From positions 1 through 39,371 of the IMG/VR virus record IMGVR_UViG_3300025769_000296: a DNA stretch of 39,371 nucleotides. One strand, 5' to 3'. Shown here one piece after another: positions 1 through 7,261 of the stretch. The DNA comes from a virus. Both the position numbers and the translations under genes were made by a program. The notes below the pieces were generated by a model that made no database searches, had not been told where the DNA came from, and worked only from the letters and a program-made list of their open reading frames with translations. Positions within the stretch are counted from its first letter, which is position 1. Every line of letters starts with the position of its first letter.

Positions 1-190
1 ATAGATCGTCAGTACCATCAGGTGCAAAGCTCTTCGTATTCGCTCCGAAGTTTATACCATCATTGTTATACCCCCTCCAATTAGAACCGTCCCAAAGGAT
101 AACATTCTTAGTGTCTGTTTCAAATAAAACATCGCCATTCGCTGGAGAACCAGGGCGTGTGCTTGAGGTGCAAGTGCTAAATGTACTCAT
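1..190 (-). CDS. N-terminal part of a small virion-region protein (runs off left edge)
   Basis: The reading frame starts at ATG 190 and stays open for 63 codons to the window edge. The product begins MSTFSTCTSSTRPGSP and carries a short aromatic module (ETDTKNVILWDGSNWRGYNN) that closely matches the C-terminus of the upstream gene at 199-873. Such WDGS-W segments are common in phage tail and decoration proteins; that role is inferred. It lies just after 199-873 and, if the molecule is circular, just upstream of the portal gene. The fragment at 39215-39371 is probably the other half of this gene. Joined directly, the two edges create a TAA; one extra base (mod 3) would give one continuous protein of roughly 115 residues. 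Confidence 0.6.
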   Translation of the reverse strand, partial: MSTFSTCTSSTRPGSPANGDVLFETDTKNVILWDGSNWRGYNNDGINFGANTKSFAPDGTDDL

Positions 191-198
191 AATTGTGT

Positions 199-873
199 TT
201 AAGAATCGTTGTTGTAAATATACCAAGCACTACCGTCCCAAACATACAAATCGTTCGTGTCCGTGCCGTAAGCATTAGTCACTTCTCCGCTAGGATTGCT
301 TGGTGTACTTGCTAGAATGTTAGCTTGGGTGTCTCGTGTGGTTACATTGTAGGTAGCGACTGTGTTTAATATAGTACCTGTAGCGTCAGCTGTAGTGAAT
401 GTACTAGAACTAACACTAACTGTCTTACCACTTTGTATTGAAGCTGAGTTAGTTAAAGTGAAAGTAATAACAGTATCTGAACCTGTTGGTAGACTCTGTC
501 CACCTGCTACTGTTAAAACTAAAGTACCTGTTGACTGTGTCCACGAACCACTAGACCCAAAGATTGCAGCTCCTGCTCCACCTACTGTTAACGAAGCATT
601 GTCAGCTGTTTGAGTTCCTTGCATTCCTGTTAAAGTCAAAGTACCACCAGCTGCTATTTCCACTGAAGGTTGAACTGTAAAGGTTATCTCTTCATCTGCA
701 CCTATAGCGTTGGTGTCTGTATCTGCTATTGTTAAAGTAGTAAATGTATTAGCAGGAGCTACAGCAGTAGCATCAAAACCATACAAAGCACCAAAGATAG
801 GACGCAGTAAATTAGACGGTTTAGACCTTAGCTGACTCGGTTTATCGAGTTGCTCTGTAAAGATCAAAGACAT
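199..873 (-). CDS. Probable virion structural protein, beta-rich, with C-terminal WDGS-W module
   Basis: This encodes 224 residues. The middle (about 40-180) is rich in Thr, Ser, Gly, Ala and Val in an alternating pattern typical of beta-sandwich domains (for example GGTLTLTGMQGTQTADNASL). The last 25 residues (GTDTNDLYVWDGSAWYIYNN) repeat the aromatic module of the next gene. The N-terminal segment (LDKPSQLRSKPSNLLRPIFG) is basic. It sits among late genes between the replication block and the portal, where T7 has genes 6.5-7.3 for minor virion and tail assembly proteins. No enzyme motif is visible. A tail or capsid decoration role is inferred from composition and position only. Confidence 0.7.
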   Translation of the reverse strand: MSLIFTEQLDKPSQLRSKPSNLLRPIFGALYGFDATAVAPANTFTTLTIADTDTNAIGADEEITFTVQPSVEIAAGGTLTLTGMQGTQTADNASLTVGGAGAAIFGSSGSWTQSTGTLVLTVAGGQSLPTGSDTVITFTLTNSASIQSGKTVSVSSSTFTTADATGTILNTVATYNVTTRDTQANILASTPSNPSGEVTNAYGTDTNDLYVWDGSAWYIYNNDS

Positions 874-877
874 CTAA

Positions 878-1195
878 TTAAAGAGAGTCAGTAGTACCAG
901 TTGCGTATACGCTGTAAGTACCGTCAGTTCTAGCTGATAGGTTACCTCTTATTTGTTCGTAGTGTCCGTGATCGTCTCTAATCATTACAGCACCGTCTGC
1001 TGTTACAACTTCAGAGTGAATGACATACCAAGCACCACCGATGTAGGCTTCTATGTCTACCGTACCTCCTGAAGTTACTGATGAAGAAGCGATTACAAAG
1101 GTCCAACCCTTAGAACGCTCTACTGAGAATGAACTGCCAGCCCCTGTTGAAGTAACAGATGATAGCAAAGTCTTTTTTGAGAGTGTGCGAAGCAT
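878..1195 (-). CDS. Conserved-looking hypothetical protein, likely minor virion component
   Basis: This encodes 105 residues beginning MLRTLSKKTLLSSVTSTGAG. The remainder is predicted beta-rich and acidic (VDIEAYIGGAWYVIHSEVV, then DDHGHYEQIRGNLSARTDG). It reads like a small compact beta domain, with no catalytic motif or membrane segment. It ends four bases before the start of 199-873 and follows the proline-rich gene, so it belongs to the same late transcript. Position suggests a small structural or assembly protein; family not recognised. Confidence 0.65.
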   Translation of the reverse strand: MLRTLSKKTLLSSVTSTGAGSSFSVERSKGWTFVIASSSVTSGGTVDIEAYIGGAWYVIHSEVVTADGAVMIRDDHGHYEQIRGNLSARTDGTYSVYATGTTDSL

Positions 1196-1218
1196 GATGA
1201 TATATAGTTATGTTGTTA

Positions 1219-1425
1219 TTAAGAAGACATGTAGACACCTGTACCGCCTGAAGTACCACCAAGTGTAGGTCTTGAAGATCGTGCTAACTGTGCTTGTGCT
1301 CCTCTTCTTCTCTTCTTAGGCTGTGTTTGTCTAACAGTCTTAGGTGCTTCAGCAACAGGTGGCGGTGGTGGCGGTGGTGCTGGAGGTGGAGGAGGAGGAG
1401 GAATATCTGGTGTTGACATACACAT
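1219..1425 (-). CDS. Proline-rich small protein with basic tail
   Basis: This encodes 68 residues. After MCMSTPD come two proline runs separated by one alanine (about residues 9-23). A basic patch follows (PKKRRRGAQAQLARSSR) and then a Gly/Ser/Thr-rich end. Translation could start at Met1 (1425) or Met3 (1419). The start lies two bases after the stop of 1428-1634. Small proteins with a polyproline head and a KKRRRG-type middle are familiar in marine podophage late regions, but I know of no proven function. A flexible virion linker or nucleic-acid contact is possible. Polyproline stretches commonly stall ribosomes and need EF-P. Confidence 0.6.
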   Translation of the reverse strand: MCMSTPDIPPPPPPPAPPPPPPPVAEAPKTVRQTQPKKRRRGAQAQLARSSRPTLGGTSGGTGVYMSS

Positions 1426-1427
1426 AG

Positions 1428-1634
1428 TTAGTCTTTTGTTAAAATGTTTTGTTGAAGCTGTTCGTTATAAGTTTGTCTAAGGAATCTAATTACAGACACT
1501 TGTCCACTTTTAAACCAAACATCTTTTTCTGTGTTCGTCAAGTCAGGACATTTGTCAGGAAATAGTTTCTCTAATCTTTTAACTAAAGTTTCACTTATAG
1601 CTGGTAGTAGTTCTTCTTCATTATTCATAGTCAT
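1428..1634 (-). CDS. Small hypothetical phage protein
   Basis: This encodes 68 residues, mostly helical and acidic at the N-terminus (MTMNNEEELLPAISETLVKR), followed by LEKLFPDKCPDLTNTEKDVW and FKSGQVSVIRFLRQTYNEQ. It overlaps the end of 1621-1875 by 14 bases; Met3 at 1628 is an alternative start. The FPDK-x-PD-L...KSGQ-x-x-V-I-x-FLR pattern looks like a conserved small protein of marine podophages, but I cannot name its function. It is the last gene before the late structural block. Confidence 0.6.
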   Translation of the reverse strand: MTMNNEEELLPAISETLVKRLEKLFPDKCPDLTNTEKDVWFKSGQVSVIRFLRQTYNEQLQQNILTKD

Positions 1635-1875
1635 TGTGGTCTGTATTAGTCCATATATATATTGGTGTCATCTCTCCTACATAAGCACATCCTATGTTGA
1701 AGTCAAAGTATTCTATTGCTTCTTCCATTGTCTTGTTATCAGGTTCTTGCATCATCTTCTCTAACATAAGTTCTATAGCATATACAAACTTACCTTGTTT
1801 ATAATCCACACCTATAATAGCTTCATCAAATCCATCCGCTTTTAAAGGTTCGTCATCTTTTATTGGTGCGATCAT
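1621..1875 (-). CDS. Small hypothetical phage protein (ADGFDEAIIGV motif)
   Basis: This encodes 84 residues, acidic, with the N-terminal motif ADGFDEAIIGVDYKQGKFVY that recurs in small proteins of many phages, followed by a helical stretch rich in Met and Glu (IELMLEKMMQEPDNKTMEEA). Its ATG overlaps the TGA of the DUF5664 gene (ATGA at 1872-1875), so translation is probably coupled. No catalytic signature is visible. It belongs to the end of the nucleotide-metabolism block; function unknown. Confidence 0.65.
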   Translation of the reverse strand: MIAPIKDDEPLKADGFDEAIIGVDYKQGKFVYAIELMLEKMMQEPDNKTMEEAIEYFDFNIGCAYVGEMTPIYIWTNTDHNDYE

Positions 1876-2237
1876 TTGTTTATGTAACTCCTGTCATCTA
1901 GTTCTTGTGGTAAGTTACCTTTATTAATTTGATCCTCTGTCCACAGGAAAGCACTGGCATTCCAAAGTATAGCACCTATGTGATCCTCCTTGTCATCTCC
2001 CTCGTTCAACGCTAACAGATGTCTATTCATACTATCTATTAATCTACTTAGTGGGAATCCGTTGTGCCAATTGTTGTCTCCATAGAGTCTGCCTCCATCT
2101 TCAAATCGTTTGGCAAGGGATCGAAGGGCGATTGGAGGAATAAGGCTGAATCGTCCTCGTCCAGTAGCCCTGTCACGCTGTGCACCTGTGATGTAATTCT
2201 CCTTTTGTCCGTGGTTTGGTAGTTCTTCGGTGTCCAT
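1872..2237 (-). CDS. DUF5664 family protein (dATP/dGTP diphosphohydrolase-like, MazZ-type)
   Basis: This encodes 121 residues. The core TGAQRDRATGRGRFSLIPP, then LRSLAKRFEDGGRLYGDNNW, SRLIDSMNRHLL, EGDDKEDHIGAILWNASAFL matches the DUF5664 pattern (Gly-Arg-Phe-x-Leu-Ile-Pro-Pro; a Glu-Asp-x-x-x-x-x-Tyr-Gly-x-x-Asn-Trp helix; His-x-x-x; Asp-His-x-x-x-x-x-Trp-Asn). This all-alpha family is related to MazG/dUTPase-type pyrophosphohydrolases that hydrolyse dNTPs to dNMPs. The conserved core already begins inside the stretch that also encodes the exonuclease C-terminus (190-base overlap), so the overlap is genuine coding on this side. A role in adjusting dNTP pools is inferred. No PurZ-like gene accompanies it. 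Confidence 0.75.
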   Translation of the reverse strand: MDTEELPNHGQKENYITGAQRDRATGRGRFSLIPPIALRSLAKRFEDGGRLYGDNNWHNGFPLSRLIDSMNRHLLALNEGDDKEDHIGAILWNASAFLWTEDQINKGNLPQELDDRSYINK

Positions 2238-2968
2238 AATTTTGTTATTTGTTTTTGTTTTTTATTGTATTGTTCTTTCCTTAGTAGTCTTGCCATCCAA
2301 GCATTTGTTAAAGCATCTTGTTCTGTTTGTCCCTTCTTCTCATACAAAGCAACAACAGATTCCCAAGTGTATCCGTTCGAGTTCAACCATTTCTCAGCTG
2401 CAACAGGACCGACTCCTTTTACCCCACTGAATCCATCAGTAGAATCTCCCATCAAAGTCTGTATCAAGTGGAAGTTATCTGCTTCTTGTTCTGTAGGTTC
2501 ATGGTATTCTTCTTTGTTATAATCGTAGTATATTCCTGGTACTCCTTTGAAGTCCTTGTCTATTGATACGATGATACGCTTGTCTTGTCTGTTAGGTCTT
2601 TCAGTAGCTAGGATACTTAACACATCATCTGCTTCTATGTTAGCCCACAACTGTGCGTCTAGTTCATTGATCATCCATTCCTTCATAGGTTTTAAGATGA
2701 CAGGTAACACTGACTTCCTTCTGTTAGACTTGTACTCAGGGAATAGTTTCCTTCTGAAGTTTGCTCGGTCACTAAGTGCTAACACTACTTCATCTGCTTT
2801 GAGTAAGTCCTTGAATTGTTCTATCCTTCCAATGACTCTGTTCTTTGCTACTGCCATGTCTGCGTGTACAGTCCAAAGCTCCTCTTCCCATTGTATATTT
2901 TCTTGTGCTATGATTGACGATTCAAATGCTAATACATCTGCGTCAATTAGTATGGTTGTTTTACTCAT
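2048..2968 (-). CDS. T7 gp6-like 5'-3' exonuclease (FEN/PIN superfamily)
   Basis: This encodes 306 residues. Metal-binding acidic positions are visible: D9/D11 (ILIDADVLAFE), E112 with D114/D115 (NIEADDVLSI) and D137/D139 (SIDKDFKG). A helix-hairpin-helix follows (DGFSGVKGVGPVAAEKWL, about 178-195). In T7 this enzyme removes RNA primers and degrades host DNA. Related T7-like exonucleases, as I recall them, end near a Leu-Trp-Thr-Pro motif; here that motif is at 244-247. A further ~60-residue acidic tail then runs out of frame over the DUF5664 gene. The start overlaps the preceding nuclease gene by 8 bases. It follows DNA polymerase as in T7. Confidence 0.9.
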   Translation of the reverse strand: MSKTTILIDADVLAFESSIIAQENIQWEEELWTVHADMAVAKNRVIGRIEQFKDLLKADEVVLALSDRANFRRKLFPEYKSNRRKSVLPVILKPMKEWMINELDAQLWANIEADDVLSILATERPNRQDKRIIVSIDKDFKGVPGIYYDYNKEEYHEPTEQEADNFHLIQTLMGDSTDGFSGVKGVGPVAAEKWLNSNGYTWESVVALYEKKGQTEQDALTNAWMARLLRKEQYNKKQKQITKLWTPKNYQTTDKRRITSQVHSVTGLLDEDDSALFLQSPFDPLPNDLKMEADSMETTIGTTDSH

Positions 2969-3437
2969 AGAATATGCTCCAGTTCTCTTGGTATTTTTTA
3001 TGTTTTGATTTACTATTTGGTAGGATGTTCAACTTCAATGTTAATCCCTTTATGTGTTCTCTCGGTATTAACCACCACATCTTTTCAGGTAACACATAAC
3101 AACCCACCACATCTATTGAGTCACACATAGCAACCTTTCCGTTACATCCTGTCCCACTATTTATAGTGTATGAATTAGCTGATGACTTCTTACTTGTAGC
3201 TTTGATCTGTACCTTTAAAGTACCTGCTGGACAAGTAACAATGAAGTCCCAAGGCATAGGTGTGGTAGGTACATGAGGCTCAAAGTCTCGCTCTAAACAT
3301 TCAGTAGTAAACCTTGACTCTGCTATTGCTCCGATTCTTTGGGTCTTTGATGAGGGCATAGGAAATGTAAGGTCAACTGTATCGTACAATTCTGCAACCT
3401 TCAAGTAGTAATCGTGTTCTAGTGTGTCTCTGCCCAT
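2961..3437 (-). CDS. Putative PD-(D/E)XK nuclease (Holliday-resolvase/intron-endonuclease-like fold)
   Basis: This encodes 158 residues. The stretch QRIGAIAESRFTTECLERDF, then PWDFIVTCPAGTLKVQIKAT, fits the PD-(D/E)XK order: Glu in the first helix, Asp on the first strand, then Gln-Ile-Lys. This resembles the PDDEXK_5 type, which has a Gln in place of the second acid. The C-terminus is basic (LNILPNSKSKHKKYQEN). It overlaps the DNA polymerase end by 19 bases and the exonuclease start by 8. A role in branch resolution or DNA processing during replication is inferred; it duplicates, at least nominally, the gp3-like resolvase encoded elsewhere. Homing activity is another possibility, but no intron is visible. 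Confidence 0.6.
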   Translation of the reverse strand: MGRDTLEHDYYLKVAELYDTVDLTFPMPSSKTQRIGAIAESRFTTECLERDFEPHVPTTPMPWDFIVTCPAGTLKVQIKATSKKSSANSYTINSGTGCNGKVAMCDSIDVVGCYVLPEKMWWLIPREHIKGLTLKLNILPNSKSKHKKYQENWSIFYE

Positions 3438-5293
3438 GACTTACCTATCTTGTATTCACCGTCCATAGGACAAAGTAACTTCAAGTCTTTACCTGCTTGT
3501 CTAATTGCTTCAACTGCTAACTGTCCGTATGTCTCAGCTAGGTCAGGTTTAACTTCAGCTTGGAACTCATCGTGTATGTTACCTACAAATGTGTACTCTC
3601 TACCGTGTGACCAACCTAAATCATTTAGTCTACGGTGTAATGTTATCAAAGCTACCTTCATAACCACAGCACCTGCTGATTGAAGTAACATATTAAGTGC
3701 AGCGTGTTCTGATCTGACTGGTAATACTCTACCATCTAGTCCTGTTAAACAAGCAGATCGTCTGACTTTCTCCTCTATCTTTAACTTTAATATCTTCAAC
3801 GCAGGTAAGTTAGACAGGAACTTCTTCTTTAAGATTGCTCCTTCCTTTGCACCACCATCTACAATCTCTCCTATCTTTGCAGGTCCAGCACCGTACAGGA
3901 ATCCATAGATGAATGTCTTTGCTTGGTCTCTAGTTTTTAAGTTAGCTGCTTTCTGATTAACCGTGTGTATGTCACCTTCTAATATATTCCTAGCGTACTG
4001 ACCCTTGTCCCAATTAGCTAGGTAATGTGCAAGCATTCTTAACTCAAGTCCACTAGCATCAACACCTACTAATACATTACCGTTAAGTGGAATGAATAAA
4101 CTTCTGCACTCCTTTCCGTACTCCGCTCTAGTAGCAGGTACTTGTGCTAAGTTAGGTTTGGAATGTGTACATCTACCTGTGACTGCACCGTTTGTATTGA
4201 CTCGTCCGTGTAGTCTCTTATCTTTAACTAATTTAAGCCACCCATTCTCGCCCTCCGCCAAAGCTCCTAGTCTTTTTACGACTAACAGATACTCTAGCAG
4301 AAGCTCGGCAGCTGGGTGGTTTATCTTTTTAAGAGTAGATTCATCCACCTTTATAGTCTTACCATCTTCACTGACAGGTATCTCATAGCCTAGTTCTTCA
4401 AAGCGTTCTTTGATTTGCTTCCTACTACCAGGGTTGAAAGGTATGACTTCCTCCTTTACATCGAGTGGTTCTGCTTTGTTAACTAAGTTCTGTACCATAC
4501 CTCTTTGTTTAAGGATAGCTTTTAACTTTACTTTAGTAGGTGCGTTAATTACTTCTACTCCATCCATGTGTTCAACAGTCAATGAGTATCCCTTCGGAGT
4601 CTTCATCTTCCTGATGGTAGGTTCAAACATAGCTTGTAGTTTATCTTGTAGCTTTGCTCTTAACAGGACTAGCTTTTGTTCTAACACTTCTGCTGCTGGT
4701 ATATCAAATCCAAACCCTGCTTGTTCTTGTAACCTGATGATGTAAGCGAACCAATGTTCTATGTCTACCATCTTCTTACTAGGTTCTTTACTTAGGAAGT
4801 GTTCGTACAAGGTCTTAGTGACAAGGACATCTCGTTCACAATACTTCTTCATCTCTTCATTGTAGCTATCCCAAGCATCTTCGTTCTCTCCGTAAGTAAG
4901 CTTTAACATCTTACCCATCCTGTGTCCCCAAGCTTTCAAGCTGTGACTACCAATCATCTTAGGATCAAAGTCCTTTCGCTTGAAGTCATCCTCTCTAAGG
5001 TCAGGGTATATACACCTACTCATTATCAATGTATCTTGTACTTGAACTAACGGAGGATAGAAGTCATACAACTTAGCTAACACAGGTAGATCAAAACCTA
5101 CGATGTTATGTCCTATGATCTTGTCAGCTTTTGCTAACATCCTTGTTCCTTCCTTTATCCCATCACCATTAAAGGTAATCATCTTACCTGCTATTGGATC
5201 GTAGATGGATAAGCAATGACAGACCTTGAGGTCACTCAGATTAGTGAAGTCCTCAATGCCATTTGTTTCTATATCAAAGAATAGTATTTTCAT
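3419..5293 (-). CDS. T7 gp5-like DNA polymerase (family A) with 3'-5' exonuclease
   Basis: This encodes 624 residues. The start is set at MKILFFDIET (ATG 5293) because the upstream 26 codons in frame lie inside the primase gene and lack conservation. Exo I is D7/E9, Exo II is GHNIVGFD (62-68), and Exo III is YCERD (151-155). Polymerase motif A is GVDASGLELRML (D412), motif B is RDQAKTFIYGFLYGAG (K459, Y463) and motif C is NIHDEFQ (H574-D575-E576). Proofreading and polymerase residues all look intact. It is about 80 residues shorter than T7 gp5, mainly in the thumb region (about 228-285), where T7 carries its thioredoxin-binding loop; processivity may not depend on host thioredoxin. It starts four bases after the primase-helicase stop. 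Confidence 0.95.
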   Translation of the reverse strand: MKILFFDIETNGIEDFTNLSDLKVCHCLSIYDPIAGKMITFNGDGIKEGTRMLAKADKIIGHNIVGFDLPVLAKLYDFYPPLVQVQDTLIMSRCIYPDLREDDFKRKDFDPKMIGSHSLKAWGHRMGKMLKLTYGENEDAWDSYNEEMKKYCERDVLVTKTLYEHFLSKEPSKKMVDIEHWFAYIIRLQEQAGFGFDIPAAEVLEQKLVLLRAKLQDKLQAMFEPTIRKMKTPKGYSLTVEHMDGVEVINAPTKVKLKAILKQRGMVQNLVNKAEPLDVKEEVIPFNPGSRKQIKERFEELGYEIPVSEDGKTIKVDESTLKKINHPAAELLLEYLLVVKRLGALAEGENGWLKLVKDKRLHGRVNTNGAVTGRCTHSKPNLAQVPATRAEYGKECRSLFIPLNGNVLVGVDASGLELRMLAHYLANWDKGQYARNILEGDIHTVNQKAANLKTRDQAKTFIYGFLYGAGPAKIGEIVDGGAKEGAILKKKFLSNLPALKILKLKIEEKVRRSACLTGLDGRVLPVRSEHAALNMLLQSAGAVVMKVALITLHRRLNDLGWSHGREYTFVGNIHDEFQAEVKPDLAETYGQLAVEAIRQAGKDLKLLCPMDGEYKIGKSWAETH

Positions 5294-5297
5294 ATTA

Positions 5298-6896
5298 TTA
5301 AAACGGATCGTTACCGTTGGTTGTTGTTGTTTTATCTTTGAATACATTCTCATCTTCCATGTACCTGCCACTGTCTTGATCGTAGTTCAAAGTAGTAGCT
5401 AGTCCAGTCTCACCTGAGAATCTATTCTTTAAGACTCTTACTTTTGTTTCGTTATTGTCTTCTTTTTGTTGGTTTCTCTCCAATCCTATTACCATATCAC
5501 TGAGTTGTGGTATCGAATGACTACCTCTCAGGTCTGATAACCTAGTGACTCCACCCTCTTCATGTCCTCCACCATTCGGTGGTCTTCTAAGGTGAGACAC
5601 TAACACCATTCCACATCCTGTCTCTTCCACTAAGCTCCTCAGTTGTGTCATCGTGTTATCAATTAACCTGCGTTCATCATCTCCTTGGATACCACTAACC
5701 ACAATAGATAGATGGTCAAGGAATATCCACTTACATCCTAATCCTTTGCACAGGTACTTGATCTTGCTTAACAAGTTATCACTCTCCGTACTTCCGAAGT
5801 GGTCATAGGTATAGAAGTTCTTGTTACCCATCGTCTCATCGAATGCTTGGCGTAACTCCTCCTCCTTCAAATCATTCTCTAAGTGCAACGGTTTATTCAG
5901 ATGAATGCCCATGATACCAAGTGCAGTTCTCCTTACCGATTCTTCCAGTGCTATGTATCCTACCGTCTCGCCAAGTCCAAGGAGATGGTGACAAACTTCA
6001 CGACAGAACAAGGACTTACCTATCCCTGATCCTGCACAAAGTGTCACCAACTCCCCTCTCCTCAGTCCGTGTGTCATGTTATTAAGTGAAGCATACGGAT
6101 AAGGCTGACATTCAGAAGTATCCTCCTTTATAACAGCTTGCCATATCTCCTCACCACTTACTATCCCATCAGGTCTGTACTCTCTAGCTTGCCACAGACA
6201 ATTCACCAACTCCTCGCTACGCTTTGCCACTAACATATCATTAGCATCCTTCAAAGGTAGTTCTGCAATGTACGCTTTACCAGGAGTCAGTAGTGCAGCA
6301 CATTTTGCTGCTCCATCTCTTCCTGGGTCATCGTTATCAAAGCAGAAGATTACCTTTTCAAAGGACTCTAACCAATCGATAGCTTGTGACACATACTTCT
6401 TTGCTCCACCTGCTCCGTTAGGTACAGATACTACAGCCCATTTGTTTCCGAAAGCTTGACTAACAGATAGTGCATCGATCTCTCCTTCACACACAACCAC
6501 TCTTCTTCCACCACTACTCCAAAGGTGCTGTCCATATAAGCCATACAGCTCTCCTTTGATTGAGAAAGTTTTGTTAGCGAATCGTAGTTTCTGTGCGACA
6601 AGTGCTCCGTTCCTACTCTTGTAGTTAGCAATGTGTACAGGTTCTCCGTTGTGCGTACCTATTTGATAGCCCCACTTCTGACAGGTCTCCTTAGTTAAGT
6701 TCCTCCTGGCAATCTCTTGTGCTTTACCTGTGAGAAAGGAGGTGTCGTTATTGGTTGTTGGTTGTGTCATAGTTTGTTGTCTGCCTCGACTGTATGTATC
6801 ACAGCTGAAACATTTTGTGCTTCCGTCTGTGTTGACTCCAAGAGCGTCACTCGATCCACACTTTGAACACTGCTGATGCGTACTAGTGAAAGCCAT
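5298..6896 (-). CDS. T7 gp4-like bifunctional primase-helicase
   Basis: This encodes 532 residues. A zinc-binding domain has Cys10-x2-Cys13 and Cys29-x2-Cys32. The Toprim core is VVVCEGEIDALS (E137, D141) with CFDNDDPGRDG (D187, D189). RecA-type hexameric helicase motifs follow: Walker A GSGIGKS (289-295), Walker B IFLDHLSIVV (391-400), then SHLRRP and LRGSHSIPQLSD. The acidic C-terminus ends in Phe, as in T7 gp4, where it contacts the polymerase. The first 130 bases overlap the endonuclease gene. Met43 (ATG at 6768-6770), just past the zinc finger, overlaps the endonuclease TGA, so a short form like T7 gp4B may be made. It unwinds DNA and primes lagging strands. Confidence 0.95.
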   Translation of the reverse strand: MAFTSTHQQCSKCGSSDALGVNTDGSTKCFSCDTYSRGRQQTMTQPTTNNDTSFLTGKAQEIARRNLTKETCQKWGYQIGTHNGEPVHIANYKSRNGALVAQKLRFANKTFSIKGELYGLYGQHLWSSGGRRVVVCEGEIDALSVSQAFGNKWAVVSVPNGAGGAKKYVSQAIDWLESFEKVIFCFDNDDPGRDGAAKCAALLTPGKAYIAELPLKDANDMLVAKRSEELVNCLWQAREYRPDGIVSGEEIWQAVIKEDTSECQPYPYASLNNMTHGLRRGELVTLCAGSGIGKSLFCREVCHHLLGLGETVGYIALEESVRRTALGIMGIHLNKPLHLENDLKEEELRQAFDETMGNKNFYTYDHFGSTESDNLLSKIKYLCKGLGCKWIFLDHLSIVVSGIQGDDERRLIDNTMTQLRSLVEETGCGMVLVSHLRRPPNGGGHEEGGVTRLSDLRGSHSIPQLSDMVIGLERNQQKEDNNETKVRVLKNRFSGETGLATTLNYDQDSGRYMEDENVFKDKTTTTNGNDPF

Positions 6897-7261
6897 GATT
6901 TTGGTATTTGTTTATGTGCATATAATATTCCTTTCTTTTCACACCACATTGCATAGGTAGTCTTACTACCCTTACGAATCTTGTTGTAAGCATTTTGAAA
7001 TAACAACCTAATATCTAAGTCAGGATGTTGTTGCTTGACTAACAGATGTTTTGTCCTGTCCTCCGTGACCCACCTCCCCTTGGTTTCAATAATGATTCCG
7101 TTGGGGAGGATGAAGTCAGGAGTGTAGGTACTTAGTTTCTTATACTCAATAACTAGTGATTCGTAAGAATACTTTATACCGTTCCGTCTGAGCTGTGATG
7201 CTATTCTCTCTTCAAATCCAGACCTAAAAGTCTGCTTTGATTTCTTCTTCGTCTTCGGCAT
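6767..7261 (-). CDS. T7 gp3-like endonuclease I (Holliday-junction resolvase)
   Basis: ATG 7261 (MPKTKKKSKQTFRSGFEERI) is chosen because T7 gp3 has a similarly short basic lead before FRSG; longer in-frame starts up to 7354 would only extend into the SSB gene. Catalytic residues are all present: Glu in RSGFEERI, Asp in TYTPDFILPNG, and Glu/Lys in IIIETKGRW. The KHLLVKQQHPDLDIRLLF and KIRKGSKTTYAMWCEKKGI segments also match the family. The family domain ends near IPKSWL (about base 6896); 43 more residues continue over the primase zinc-finger codons. It cleaves branched DNA and host DNA. The start lies inside the SSB gene (38-base overlap). Confidence 0.9.
   Translation of the reverse strand: MPKTKKKSKQTFRSGFEERIASQLRRNGIKYSYESLVIEYKKLSTYTPDFILPNGIIIETKGRWVTEDRTKHLLVKQQHPDLDIRLLFQNAYNKIRKGSKTTYAMWCEKKGILYAHKQIPKSWLSLVRISSVQSVDRVTLLESTQTEAQNVSAVIHTVEADNKL

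Noticed and set aside
2048-2237. Programmed -1 frameshift fusing exonuclease to DUF5664
   Set aside because: The frame offset would allow it, but I see no X-XXY-YYZ slippery heptamer in the right phase; normal re-initiation at ATG 2237 is simpler.
5294-5371. 26-codon N-terminal extension of DNA polymerase
   Set aside because: It lies within the primase-helicase C-terminus; the exonuclease motif needs only a short lead, as in MKILFFDIET.
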